Source: Enterobacter sp. SA187 (GTDB taxonomy: Bacteria; Pseudomonadota; Gammaproteobacteria; Enterobacterales; Enterobacteriaceae). Taken from it: a DNA stretch of 64,000 nt. Position 1 is the first letter of the stretch. The number at the start of each line of letters is the position of its first letter. The DNA lies in assembly GCF_001888805.2 (NCBI RefSeq), contig NZ_CP019113.1, forward strand, positions 3,844,001 to 3,908,000, written 5' to 3'. The translations under genes were made by a program, and so were the position numbers. The notes beneath the pieces were generated by a model. The model saw only the letters and a list, made by a program, of their open reading frames with translations, made no database searches and had not been told where the DNA came from. Shown piece after piece: positions 42,393 through 51,362 of this stretch.

Positions 42393-43910
42393 CTACCATT
42401 TTTTTATTTTAAAATTATGGATAGCTGTTAAGAATTGATTTTTGAACATATATATAAAACCACAAATAATCACCAGGTTAATTATTGGCGGGCACAAAAT
42501 ATAAAGGAATTTATTGCCTGAAAATAATTCATAGCTTTGCGTGATTTTGAAAACCACATAAGAAACCATAAGGATCAGCATCGTCAATAAGGGGATGATC
42601 CGGACATAGCCTGTCATCTCCTTATGTACACAGTAACCGCCCCATAACAACATAAACATAAGCGTCTGAATAAAATAGAATATGCAGGACCAGTGTGGCC
42701 CAAAATACTTGGCAATAAGCACTGTTAAGGGAATTGTTAATGCGGAATATAATGCATAGGCGTAAAAGTGAAACTTCAACTGGCCAGTAGAATATAAAAG
42801 GATAAAGACAAAATTCATCATCCCAGCAAAAAAGGCAGCGGAAACCAGCCATTTAGCATATTCATTAACAGTGAAACCAAGTTCTCTGTTTTTTAGCCAC
42901 AATGAAATTAAATCACCTCCGTATAAATACATATACGGAACCAGAGGCGCGAGACATACTATATAACCTATTGAACTAAGGCTAAATAGTTCAACAAATT
43001 TGGTATGATCTTTCTCTTTAACCAGCGCGCTCATTCTTGGCAAAAGCAACTGTGATAAAGGCGCAGCTAATGTAAGCACTACCGTACTCAGCTGTGCACC
43101 AATCTGATATTGCGTATAGCTTGTGAGATCGGTATAGGTTGAGAGAGATATCTTATCTACCTGGCTAGCTATAACCCATATCATTGACAGGCCAGATAAT
43201 TGCAGGGAAAACTTAATTACGCTTCTGAAAGAAATAATCTCATGAACCGCTTGATCATTATTATCATGATATTCATTCAAGCTTTTTCGCTGCATCATGA
43301 TGACGTATGCGACACCTCCCGCAGTGGCAATAATATCAACAATTGCTAAAGCCAGAAGAGAAGTAAAGAAAGCAATCAATGTATTAGAATAATAAACTAA
43401 TACGAGATACGAACCGCCATAAAAGAACGTAGTATAGAACATACTCCATATGGCTATTAAATCCTGACGCTCCATGCCATTAACAAAACTCTGGAGGTAC
43501 GAGCGTAGATATAATAATGCCAGTATTACACCAGTAAGTTTAATACATATTATTGTTTCATCGTTCGACAGGTTGGTCTTCAACCAGTCATTAGCTATAT
43601 AGTCTGCATAGTTGTTAAAGATGAAAACAAGAATACCGGCGACTACAACAAAACCACAAAAAACCTTGAGAAATAAATTTACAACTCTTGTGAAATTAAC
43701 AAGCTGATTTTTATTGGTTGCAATTAATTTAATGAACGTACCGCTAATGCCTGCATCTAACAGACCCATTAGCATGATAAGCATAGTAAAGAATGATACT
43801 AGTCCATAACGTTCCGTTCCCAGCATGCCAATAATTAACGGTACTAATAGCAGTGGAAATGCGGCTCTGTACAACTGCGAGGCATATAATACTATTACTT
43901 TCTTAAACAT
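42393..43910 (-). CDS. wzx: O-antigen flippase Wzx
   Basis: The 505-aa protein has about 12-14 hydrophobic segments and the N-terminal pattern of polysaccharide flippases of the MOP superfamily (LYRAAFPLLLVPLIIGMLGTERYGLVSFFTMLIMLMGLLDAGISGTFIKLIAT). It would move the undecaprenyl-linked O unit across the inner membrane. It lies between the aminotransferase and the first glycosyltransferase. Together with the single EpsG-like Wzy and Wzz it shows a Wzx/Wzy-dependent route. Confidence 0.9.
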   Translation of the reverse strand: MFKKVIVLYASQLYRAAFPLLLVPLIIGMLGTERYGLVSFFTMLIMLMGLLDAGISGTFIKLIATNKNQLVNFTRVVNLFLKVFCGFVVVAGILVFIFNNYADYIANDWLKTNLSNDETIICIKLTGVILALLYLRSYLQSFVNGMERQDLIAIWSMFYTTFFYGGSYLVLVYYSNTLIAFFTSLLALAIVDIIATAGGVAYVIMMQRKSLNEYHDNNDQAVHEIISFRSVIKFSLQLSGLSMIWVIASQVDKISLSTYTDLTSYTQYQIGAQLSTVVLTLAAPLSQLLLPRMSALVKEKDHTKFVELFSLSSIGYIVCLAPLVPYMYLYGGDLISLWLKNRELGFTVNEYAKWLVSAAFFAGMMNFVFILLYSTGQLKFHFYAYALYSALTIPLTVLIAKYFGPHWSCIFYFIQTLMFMLLWGGYCVHKEMTGYVRIIPLLTMLILMVSYVVFKITQSYELFSGNKFLYILCPPIINLVIICGFIYMFKNQFLTAIHNFKIKKW

Positions 43911-43944
43911 AACCGCTCACAATAAAAACCAGCCAATCCTGACA

Positions 43945-45075
43945 TTACATGTTTTTGAAGAAGTCAGATATTTTGGAGCAAATTGAGTCTACCTGTTCCA
44001 GACTGAGCTCATAATACATAGGTAGTCTGAGTAAACAATCTGTAAAGCGGTCACTGTATTCAAGATCTACAGGCTCATTTTTCTCAAGGAAAAAATCACT
44101 CTTATTAAGTGATAAATAATGGAATACAGAGTGGATACCATTTTCTTTCAGATAAGCAATAAGCGATGAACGGGTTTCTATGTCGTTACAAACAATATAA
44201 TACATATGAGCATTGTTTGTAGCATAAGACGGAACATCTGGTAATTTAATAAGGTTTTCAGCCTCTAAGCTGGCAAGATTCGCATTATAACGATTCCACA
44301 GCGCCTTACGTTTACCCTGAATGTCATCTAAGCTTTCAAGCTGTGCATACAAGTAAGCTGCAATAATGTCTGAAGGTAAGAAAGAAGAACCGATGTCAAC
44401 CCAACCGTATTTATTTACTTCACCTCTAAAGAATGAAGCGCGGTTAGTACCCTTTTCACGAATGATCTCTGCGCGTTGAATATATTGCTCATCATTTATG
44501 ACAAGCATTCCGCCTTCACCAGAAATAATATTTTTTGTTTCATGAAATGAAAACGTGCCAAAAGTGCCAATACTACCTAATGGTTTATCTTTGTAGTATG
44601 AGTCAATTGCCTGAGCAGCATCTTCTACAACCGGTATATTATACTCCCTGGATATAGACATAATCTCATCCATATCACAGGCAATACCCGCATAATGCAC
44701 AATTACAATAGCTCTGGTTTTATCTGTAATGCTGTTACGGATAGCAACTGGATCAATATTTGGATTGTCGCTGCAACTATCGACAAATACTAATTTTGCA
44801 CCGCGTAATGAAAATGCATTAACAGTAGAAACAAAAGTATAGGATGGAGCAATCACCTCATCCCCTGGCTGGATATCAAGTAAAATAGCAGCCATTTCGA
44901 GAGCATCCGTGCACGACGTAGTCAGAAGGACTTTTTTGAAACCGTATTTTTTCTCAAAAAACTCATGGCACTTTTTAGTAAATGCACCGTCACCTGAAAT
45001 TTTACCGTTACTCACTGCCTGGCCAATATAATTTAGCTCATTTCCCTGCATATACGGCTTATTAAACGGAATCAT
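43945..45075 (-). CDS. WecE-like dTDP-4-keto-6-deoxyhexose aminotransferase
   Basis: The 376-aa DegT/DnrJ/EryC1 enzyme has the same length and start as E. coli WecE (MIPFNKPYMQGNELNYIGQA). PLP-binding Lys181 lies in FSFHETKN, with EDAAQA upstream. WecE makes dTDP-4-amino-4,6-dideoxy-D-galactose from dTDP-4-keto-6-deoxy-D-glucose, the product of RmlB encoded at the head of this cluster. This suggests an O unit with Fuc4N or, less likely, Qui4N. A normal wecE would be in the enterobacterial common antigen locus elsewhere, so this is probably a dedicated paralogue. It directly follows rmlC. Confidence 0.85.
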   Translation of the reverse strand: MIPFNKPYMQGNELNYIGQAVSNGKISGDGAFTKKCHEFFEKKYGFKKVLLTTSCTDALEMAAILLDIQPGDEVIAPSYTFVSTVNAFSLRGAKLVFVDSCSDNPNIDPVAIRNSITDKTRAIVIVHYAGIACDMDEIMSISREYNIPVVEDAAQAIDSYYKDKPLGSIGTFGTFSFHETKNIISGEGGMLVINDEQYIQRAEIIREKGTNRASFFRGEVNKYGWVDIGSSFLPSDIIAAYLYAQLESLDDIQGKRKALWNRYNANLASLEAENLIKLPDVPSYATNNAHMYYIVCNDIETRSSLIAYLKENGIHSVFHYLSLNKSDFFLEKNEPVDLEYSDRFTDCLLRLPMYYELSLEQVDSICSKISDFFKNM

Positions 45076-45084
45076 TTTGCTGCC

Positions 45085-45627
45085 TTATTTAAGATCATTA
45101 AAATAGTTAGCATCCGCATCCTTCGCGGAAAGGATCACTTTTTCTGCCGATATTGGCCAGGTAATGTTGAGCGTTGGATCATTCCAGACGATGCTACGCT
45201 CCGCTGAGGGGTTATAGTAATTTGTCGTTTTGTATAAAAACTCTGCTGTTTCGCTTAGCACTACGAAACCGTGAGCAAAACCCTCGGGGATCCATAACTG
45301 ACGTTTATTTTCGGCTGAAAGCGTGACGCCCACCCATTTACCAAAAGTGGCAGAGTCACGTCGTATATCCACCGCAACATCAAATACTTCTCCTACTGCA
45401 CAGCGTACTAACTTACCTTGCGCATAGGGTTCGGCCTGGTAATGTAATCCACGCAATACGCCTTGCGTAGATTTTGAATGATTATCCTGAACAAATGACA
45501 GCGTTGTACCAACATGCTCCTCAAGTGCTTTCTGGTTAAAGCTCTCGAAGAAAAAACCCCGCTCATCGCTGAAAACTTTTGGTTCAATAATTAAGACATC
45601 AGGGATTTCAGTTTTAATTATATTCAT
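45085..45627 (-). CDS. rmlC: dTDP-4-dehydrorhamnose 3,5-epimerase
   Basis: RmlC (180 aa) epimerises C3 and C5 of dTDP-4-keto-6-deoxyglucose. FSDERGFFFESFNQKALEE and SFVQDNHSKSTQGVLRGLHYQ are signatures; His62 is the catalytic base of the cupin. It is two bases from rmlA. Order rmlB-rmlD-rmlA-rmlC is the common enteric order. Confidence 0.96.
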   Translation of the reverse strand: MNIIKTEIPDVLIIEPKVFSDERGFFFESFNQKALEEHVGTTLSFVQDNHSKSTQGVLRGLHYQAEPYAQGKLVRCAVGEVFDVAVDIRRDSATFGKWVGVTLSAENKRQLWIPEGFAHGFVVLSETAEFLYKTTNYYNPSAERSIVWNDPTLNITWPISAEKVILSAKDADANYFNDLK

Positions 45628-45629
45628 TA

Positions 45630-46508
45630 TTAATAACCTTTAATCATTTTCAGCAAATATTGCCCATAAGCATTTTTCGAGAGCGGCGCAGCCAGTTTTT
45701 TCACTTGTTCTGCATCGATAAAACCTTTGCGGAAAGCAATTTCTTCAGGGCAAGATACTTTCAGACCCTGTCGTTCTTCTATTGTTTCGATAAAATTACT
45801 GGCTTCAATAAGGCTCTGATGCGTTCCTGTATCCAGCCACGCGAACCCACGTCCCATCATGGCGACAGAAAGTTTGCCTTTTTCCAGATAGAGGCGGTTA
45901 ATATCTGTAATCTCCAGCTCACCACGTGCTGATGGCTTAAGATTTTTAGCCATTTCTATGACATCGTTGTCATAAAAATATAACCCGGTAACCGCATAAT
46001 TACTTTTTGGTTCAGCAGGTTTTTCTTCAAGGCTAATTGCGGTGCCTTGTGAATCAAATTCTACAACGCCGTAACGTTCAGGGTCGTTGACATGATAAGC
46101 GAAGACAGTTGCACCGTTTTCCCTGGAAACTGCGCCATCAAGCAGTTTCGGTAAATCGTGACCATAGAAAATATTATCGCCCAGAACCAGCGCGCAGTTA
46201 TCATCGCCGATGAAATCTTCACCAATAATGAAAGCCTGCGCTAATCCATCAGGGCTTGGCTGCACTTTATACTGCAGGTTTAATCCCCACTGGCTGCCGT
46301 CGCCGAGTAACTGCTCGAAGCGCGGGGTATCTTGTGGCGTGCTGATGATCAGAATATCGCGGATACCCGCCAGCATTAACGTTGACAATGGATAATAAAT
46401 CATCGGCTTGTCATAGATTGGTAACAGCTGTTTACTCACTACCATCGTTACGGGATAAAGACGTGTCCCGGAACCGCCAGCTAAAATAATGCCTTTCCGT
46501 GTTTTCAT
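45630..46508 (-). CDS. rmlA: Glucose-1-phosphate thymidylyltransferase
   Basis: RmlA (292 aa) makes dTDP-glucose from glucose 1-phosphate and dTTP. The nucleotidyltransferase motif GGSGTRLYP is at residues 11-19, followed by KQLLPIYDKPMIYYPLSTLMLAGI, the LGDNIFYGHDL metal region and FAWLDTGTHQSLIEAS. It is a feedback point, usually inhibited by dTDP-rhamnose. Confidence 0.97.
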   Translation of the reverse strand: MKTRKGIILAGGSGTRLYPVTMVVSKQLLPIYDKPMIYYPLSTLMLAGIRDILIISTPQDTPRFEQLLGDGSQWGLNLQYKVQPSPDGLAQAFIIGEDFIGDDNCALVLGDNIFYGHDLPKLLDGAVSRENGATVFAYHVNDPERYGVVEFDSQGTAISLEEKPAEPKSNYAVTGLYFYDNDVIEMAKNLKPSARGELEITDINRLYLEKGKLSVAMMGRGFAWLDTGTHQSLIEASNFIETIEERQGLKVSCPEEIAFRKGFIDAEQVKKLAAPLSKNAYGQYLLKMIKGY

Positions 46509-46529
46509 TTTACTATCTCAGACAATGAG

Positions 46530-47429
46530 TTAATGTGCAGTTGTGGTAAACAACTCTGCGAGCATACGCTTAACGCCCTCTTCCCATTTCGGAAGCACCA
46601 GACTAAAGGTGTGCTGAAATTTTTCGGTATTTAGTCGCGAATTCAGAGGACGCTTTGCCGGTGTGGGGAAACTCTCGGTGGATACCGCAGCCAGTTCATT
46701 AAGAGAAAGCTCGATGCCCGCTTTACGCGCCTCTTCAAACACCAGCGCCGCATAGTCATGCCAGGTCGTGGTGCCTGAAGCCACCAGATGATACAAGCCC
46801 GCGACTTCCGGCTTTTGCAGCGCAACGCGAATGGCATGTGCCGTGCAATCGGCCAGCAATTCAGCGCCGGTCGGCGCACCAAACTGATCGTTAATTACCG
46901 ACAGCGTCTCACGCTCTTTCGCCAGTCGCAGCATGGTTTTCGCGAAGTTGTTGCCTTTGCCGGCATATACCCAGCTGGTGCGGAAGATAAGATGTTTTTC
47001 GCAGTTCTCTGCAACAGCCTTCTCCCCTGCCAGCTTGGTTTCGCCATAAACATTCAGCGGCGCCGTTTCGTCAGTCTCTTTCCACGGCGTCTCGCCGGTG
47101 CCCGGGAAGACATAATCGGTGGAATAATGGACTACCCATGCGCCCAGTGCCTGCGCTTCTTTAGCAATAGCGGCTACGCTGGTCGCATTCAGTAATTCGG
47201 CGAAATCGCGTTCGGATTCCGCTTTATCGACGGCAGTATGCGCCGCCGCGTTAACGATCACATCCGGACGCACACGGCGCACGGTTTCAGCCACGCCTTC
47301 AGGATTACTGAAATCGCCGCAATACTCCTGCGAATGCACATCGACTGCCGTAAGTTTGCCCAGCGGCGCCAGCGCGCGTTGCAGTTCCCAGCCCACCTGA
47401 CCTGTTTTACCGAACAGAAGAATATTCAT
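46530..47429 (-). CDS. rmlD: dTDP-4-dehydrorhamnose reductase
   Basis: RmlD (299 aa) reduces the keto sugar to dTDP-L-rhamnose with NAD(P)H. MNILLFGKTGQVGWELQRALAP is the dinucleotide-binding start, and STDYVFPGTGETPWKETDETAPLNVYGETKLAGE holds the catalytic Tyr and Lys. It is two bases after rmlB, suggesting coupling. Confidence 0.97.
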   Translation of the reverse strand: MNILLFGKTGQVGWELQRALAPLGKLTAVDVHSQEYCGDFSNPEGVAETVRRVRPDVIVNAAAHTAVDKAESERDFAELLNATSVAAIAKEAQALGAWVVHYSTDYVFPGTGETPWKETDETAPLNVYGETKLAGEKAVAENCEKHLIFRTSWVYAGKGNNFAKTMLRLAKERETLSVINDQFGAPTGAELLADCTAHAIRVALQKPEVAGLYHLVASGTTTWHDYAALVFEEARKAGIELSLNELAAVSTESFPTPAKRPLNSRLNTEKFQHTFSLVLPKWEEGVKRMLAELFTTTAH

Positions 47430-47431
47430 GA

Positions 47432-48514
47432 TTAACGGCTCTCGTAGTTCTGTTCAATCCAGCTCTGATAAGCGCCGCTTTTGACGTTCGCCACCCACTG
47501 CTGGTTATCCAGATACCATTGAACGGTTTTACGGATCCCGGATTTAAAGGTTTCCTGTGGTTTCCAGCCCAGCTCGCGGCTGATTTTATCCGCATCGATA
47601 GCATAACGGCGATCGTGTCCCGGACGGTCAGCCACGTAAGTGATCTGATCGCGGTAAGAGGAGTCTTTTGGCACGATTTCATCTAACAGATCGCAGATGG
47701 TGTGCACCACATCGAGGTTCTGTTTTTCGTTATGACCGCCGATGTTGTAGGTTTCGCCCGGCTGACCTTGTGTTACCACGGTGTAGAGCGCGCGAGCATG
47801 ATCTTCAACATACAGCCAGTCGCGGATCTGATCGCCTTTGCCATAGACCGGTAAGTTTTTACCTTCCAGCGCATTGAGGATCACCAACGGGATCAGCTTC
47901 TCGGGGAAGTGATAAGGACCGTAGTTGTTGGAGCAGTTAGTCACCAGCGTCGGCATACCATAGGTACGACGCCACGCACGCACCAGATGATCGCTGGAGG
48001 CTTTGGACGCGGAGTACGGGCTGCTTGGCGCATAGGCCGTTTGCTCGGTAAAGAGCGGCAATGCCTCGCCTTGTGGATGCTCGTCCGGATGCGGCAGGTC
48101 GCCATAGACTTCATCAGTTGAAATGTGATGGAAGCGAAACGCGGATTTTGCCGCGTCCGAAAGAGCTGACCAGTACGCGCGGGCAGCTTCCAGCAGCACA
48201 TAGGTGCCAACAATGTTGGTTTCGATAAAAGCGGCAGGGCCAGTGATTGAACGATCCACGTGGCTTTCGGCTGCCAGGTGCATGACGGCATCCGGCTTAT
48301 GCTGATCAAAAATACGCGCCATCGCTGCGGCATCGCAAATATCAGCATGTTCAAAATGATAGCGCTCGCTGTCAGCGACATCACTGAGCGATTCAAGATT
48401 ACCGGCGTACGTTAATTTATCAACATTCACAACTGAATCTTGAGTGTTTTTAATAATATGTCGGACAACTGCAGAGCCAATAAAGCCAGCGCCACCGGTA
48501 ACAAGAATTTTCAC
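47432..48514 (-). CDS. rmlB: dTDP-glucose 4,6-dehydratase
   Basis: RmlB (360 aa) dehydrates dTDP-glucose to dTDP-4-keto-6-deoxy-D-glucose, the branch point for rhamnose and the putative 4-amino sugar. TGGAGFIG is at residues 6-13 from the GTG at 48514, which matches the MKILVTGG start of E. coli RmlB; an ATG at 48523 would add three residues. HLAAESHVDRSI and STDEVYGDL...YSASKASSDHLVRAW hold the active-site residues. It is the first gene after the JUMPStart element. Confidence 0.97.
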   Translation of the reverse strand: MKILVTGGAGFIGSAVVRHIIKNTQDSVVNVDKLTYAGNLESLSDVADSERYHFEHADICDAAAMARIFDQHKPDAVMHLAAESHVDRSITGPAAFIETNIVGTYVLLEAARAYWSALSDAAKSAFRFHHISTDEVYGDLPHPDEHPQGEALPLFTEQTAYAPSSPYSASKASSDHLVRAWRRTYGMPTLVTNCSNNYGPYHFPEKLIPLVILNALEGKNLPVYGKGDQIRDWLYVEDHARALYTVVTQGQPGETYNIGGHNEKQNLDVVHTICDLLDEIVPKDSSYRDQITYVADRPGHDRRYAIDADKISRELGWKPQETFKSGIRKTVQWYLDNQQWVANVKSGAYQSWIEQNYESR

Positions 48515-48585
48515 GCTATCCATTCCGTTTAGTAAATTGAGAGGAAGTTCGACACGACAGAATTGTCGCGGCTTTAGCCCGCAGG

Positions 48586-48624
48586 CACGCTACCGCCCCT
48601 GGCTCAACAGCTACCAGTGGACTG
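48586..48624 (-). promoter_or_regulatory. JUMPStart sequence with ops element (RfaH)
   Basis: Read on the minus strand, this 39-bp block has the JUMPStart order CAGT...CTGGTAGCTGT...GCCAGGGGCGGTAGCGTG. It ends in the ops motif GGCGGTAGCGT (48587-48597 on the plus strand), the site where RfaH joins paused RNA polymerase to allow reading of long polysaccharide operons. It lies in the untranslated leader 72 bases before rmlB. Confidence 0.93.
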
Positions 48625-48653
48625 AGTAAGGTCATTTTGTAGGGCAACTGCGA

Positions 48654-48681
48654 AATGTAGCGGGCGTACGCCCGTTTTCAA
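48654..48681 (-). promoter_or_regulatory. Candidate promoter of the O-antigen operon
   Basis: On the minus strand TTGAAA (48681-48676) and TACATT (48659-48654) are 16 bases apart, upstream of the JUMPStart. The spacer contains the palindrome GGGCGTACGCCC. A second inverted repeat, CTACAAG-AA-CTTGTAG, lies further upstream at 48767-48782. The rest of the 370-base gap between rmlB and galF shows no gene. Confidence 0.4.
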
Positions 48682-48790
48682 CCGCTAATTGTCATCCTTA
48701 TTTCACATTGAAACAAGGAAAATTCTTATGGATCACCGGCCTTCGCATATTTTTTAAGCCGTTGATCTACAAGAACTTGTAGTTGAAAAT

Positions 48791-48850
48791 AAAAAAAGCA
48801 GCAGATAATCATCAGAGGCAAATATTCGCCTCTGAGATCATCTACTGCTC
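48791..48850 (-). terminator. Terminator of galF
   Basis: An extended imperfect stem spans 48798-48850, with TCAGAGGC (48812-48819) pairing with GCCTCTGA (48828-48835) and outer AGCAG/CTGCT pairs. On the minus strand it is followed by a T tract. It separates galF from the O-antigen promoter region. Confidence 0.8.
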
Positions 48851-48893
48851 TGTGTTCACTTACTCGTAAACCGTCCGGAACATCAGCCAACCG

Positions 48894-49784
48894 TTAACGT
48901 AATAGTTTAGCAATGCTTTCGCGGAATTTTTGACCTTCTTTCAGATTACGCAGACCATAGCTGACAAATGCCTGCATATAGCCCATTTTTTTGCCGCAAT
49001 CGAAGCTGTCGCCGGTCATCAGCATCGCGTCTACCGACTGTTTTTCTGCCAGTTTAGCAATGGCATCGGTCAGCTGGATACGCTCCCAGGCGCCCGGTTC
49101 GGTTTTTTCCAGTTCCGGCCAGATGTCGGCAGACAGAACATAGCGACCCACGGCCATCAGATCGGTATCCAGCGTTTGCGGCTGATCCGGTTTTTCGACG
49201 AAGTTAATAATGCGGCTGACTTTACCTTCGCTGTCCAGCGGCTCTTTGGTCTGGATCACACCGTATTCAGACAGATCGCCCTTCATACGTTTCGCCAGCA
49301 CCTGGCTGCGGCCGGTTTCTTTAAAACGTGCCACCATAGCGGCGAGGTTATAACGCAGCGGATCGGCGCTGGCGTTATCAAGAATAATATCCGGCAGCAC
49401 AACCACAAACGGATTATCGCCCACGATAGGACGCGCGCAGAGAATGGAGTGACCCAGACCCAGCGGCTGCGCCTGCCGGACGTTCATAATGGTTACGCCC
49501 GGCGGACAAATAGACTGTACTTCCGCCAGCAGCTGACGCTTAACACGCTGTTCAAGCAGCGCTTCCAGTTCGTACGAGGTGTCGAAATGGTTCTCAACGG
49601 CGTTTTTTGAAGAGTGGGTTACCAGAACGATTTCTTTGATCCCTGCAGCAACAACCTCGTCAACGATGTACTGAATCATTGGCTTGTCGACGATCGGCAG
49701 CATTTCTTTTGGAATGGCCTTGGTGGCAGGCAACATGTGCATCCCAAGTCCGGCTACCGGAATAACTGCTTTCAAATTAATCAT
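48894..49784 (-). CDS. galF: UTP--glucose-1-phosphate uridylyltransferase-like protein GalF
   Basis: GalF (296 aa) matches the E. coli protein: MINLKAVIPVAGLGMHMLPATKAIPKEMLPIVDKPMIQYIVDEVVAAGI. The AGLGMHMLP stretch replaces AGLGTRMLP of the active GalU enzyme, the known GalF difference that goes with weak or regulatory activity. ATG 49784 has AGGTGG upstream. It marks the right end of the O-antigen cluster; the 170-base gap to wcaM holds no gene. Confidence 0.95.
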   Translation of the reverse strand: MINLKAVIPVAGLGMHMLPATKAIPKEMLPIVDKPMIQYIVDEVVAAGIKEIVLVTHSSKNAVENHFDTSYELEALLEQRVKRQLLAEVQSICPPGVTIMNVRQAQPLGLGHSILCARPIVGDNPFVVVLPDIILDNASADPLRYNLAAMVARFKETGRSQVLAKRMKGDLSEYGVIQTKEPLDSEGKVSRIINFVEKPDQPQTLDTDLMAVGRYVLSADIWPELEKTEPGAWERIQLTDAIAKLAEKQSVDAMLMTGDSFDCGKKMGYMQAFVSYGLRNLKEGQKFRESIAKLLR

Positions 49785-49956
49785 TATTAATTCCACCTAT
49801 AAATGGTTGATGAATTATAGCTATTTAGCCTGCTTTATCCAGCAGGTTTTCACCCTCTGGTTGAGGCAAATCATGTTACGCCGGTTAATATCCGTATGCA
49901 GTAGATGTAATCCGAAGCTGCCTCCTGGCGCACCAGGAATGTTCGCAAACTTGTTT

Positions 49957-51351
49957 TTATGTGCGTTTATCAGGCAGACGGAAGTTCAGTTTATCGGTAT
50001 TGACCACATGCTGATCCACCCGGTCGATGTCCACCGAGCTTTGGCCTTTTTCATTTACCGCATGAATGTTGGCCAGGGAAAGCAGCGTGTCCTGCTTCGC
50101 CATAAAGCGACCGCGCACGTCTTTGCGCAGATCAAACTGCATTTTCAGCGCCGGTCCGGTGGCGGCTTCCTGCATGATATTAATGTTACGCAAGAACAGG
50201 TGCTGCGGCTTATTGTGCAGGGCAAGGGTCGCGCGCTTCATGGTCAGATTGGTGATCGCCACAAAGGATGTCGCGTTGCCGGATGAGATCTGTATACCAC
50301 GCAGTTTCAGTTCACTGTTGCTGTTATCGAGATGCACGTCGTTGAGCTTGAAATTTTGCGGGATAGAGAGGTAATTGCCTTTGATTACGCCATAACCAAT
50401 CAGCATACCGGCGCTGTTGGTCATGTTGACGTTATCAATCACGAAATTATCGCAGCCGTAAATCGCCACGGTGGCGTTATCAATGCCAGCTTTCTTACTG
50501 TACTCCGGCGTAATATCGGTGGCTTTGATATTGCGGATCACGAAGTGCTTGCCGTTCTCCACATGCACCAGCTGGCGGCAGTGGCTGCCGGTAATGTTCG
50601 CCACGACAAAGTTTTTTACCGCCTGATGTTCCGGGTAATCATTGTCATAGGTGCTGCCCGCGAGGCCAATACCAATCCCCCAGTTGATCTTGCCGTTGGT
50701 GCAGTCAATATGGTCGATGACATGATCGGAAATAAGAATATTGCTGTCGTTGATCGCCACGTTCCACTCGATGGCGTCGCCCTGCAGATAGCTGAAGCGG
50801 CTGTTGGTGATACGCGCGCCGTCAATACGATTATGGAAGCCCTGGCGCAGGATCGCGTAGTTGGCTCTGGTGACCGTGATGTCATCAATCAGCAGGTTAC
50901 GCATTACACGTTTATTTTTGCCGCCGATGTAGATTTGCGTCACCGGCCCGAAGCCGCTCATTGCCAGCCCCTTGATCACACAGTCCGATCCGCGCACGTC
51001 GAGGGTAATGTTATACAGGCTACCGCCCTTCTCACCTATGACCTTACTGCCATCCTGTAACACAAAGCGTCCGCGGCCATTCCCCTTCAGGGCACCACGC
51101 ACCAGCAGGGTTTTCCCTTCCGGGATGAAAATGCCGGTATTGATGTTTTCACAAACGAGATCGGCGGGTACTTCCACCGTCTCGCCATCGGCGAACGCCT
51201 GTTTAAACGCGGCGATCCAGTCATTTTTCTGGTAGTCGCGCACATCAACGGTGGATTTACTGCCCTGCGCGAAGGCGGCGGCAGGCAGAAGCGGAAGCGA
51301 GGCCAGTACGGAACCGGCCTTAATAAAGTGTCGACGGGAAAATGCTGTCAT
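49957..51351 (-). CDS. wcaM: Colanic acid biosynthesis protein WcaM
   Basis: WcaM (464 aa) is the last gene of the colanic acid operon. Its N-terminus, FSRRHFIKAGSVLASLPLLPAAAFA, is a twin-arginine-type signal peptide, so it is probably exported folded to the periplasm. The remainder is Asn- and Gly-rich with repeated strands (ISDHVIDHIDCTNGKINWG, NITGSHCRQLVHVENGKHFVIRNIKA), as in right-handed beta-helix proteins of the pectate-lyase type. Its exact step, perhaps modification or cleavage of the polymer, is not settled. Confidence 0.94.
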   Translation of the reverse strand: MTAFSRRHFIKAGSVLASLPLLPAAAFAQGSKSTVDVRDYQKNDWIAAFKQAFADGETVEVPADLVCENINTGIFIPEGKTLLVRGALKGNGRGRFVLQDGSKVIGEKGGSLYNITLDVRGSDCVIKGLAMSGFGPVTQIYIGGKNKRVMRNLLIDDITVTRANYAILRQGFHNRIDGARITNSRFSYLQGDAIEWNVAINDSNILISDHVIDHIDCTNGKINWGIGIGLAGSTYDNDYPEHQAVKNFVVANITGSHCRQLVHVENGKHFVIRNIKATDITPEYSKKAGIDNATVAIYGCDNFVIDNVNMTNSAGMLIGYGVIKGNYLSIPQNFKLNDVHLDNSNSELKLRGIQISSGNATSFVAITNLTMKRATLALHNKPQHLFLRNINIMQEAATGPALKMQFDLRKDVRGRFMAKQDTLLSLANIHAVNEKGQSSVDIDRVDQHVVNTDKLNFRLPDKRT

Positions 51352-51362
51352 AAAACCTCAGT

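Noticed and set aside
36292..48514. Possible broken genes in the AT-rich O-antigen cluster
   Set aside because: All genes have full-length frames, plausible starts and complete motifs; no frameshift was seen.
49828..49846. Small hairpin CCTGC-N8-GCAGG between galF and wcaM
   Set aside because: The stem is short, it points away from any gene end on the plus strand and has no T tract on the minus strand, so it is not listed as a terminator.
49797..49956. Search for a second JUMPStart between wcaM and galF
   Set aside because: No GGCGGTAGC-type ops motif was found; galF appears to have an ordinary promoter region.
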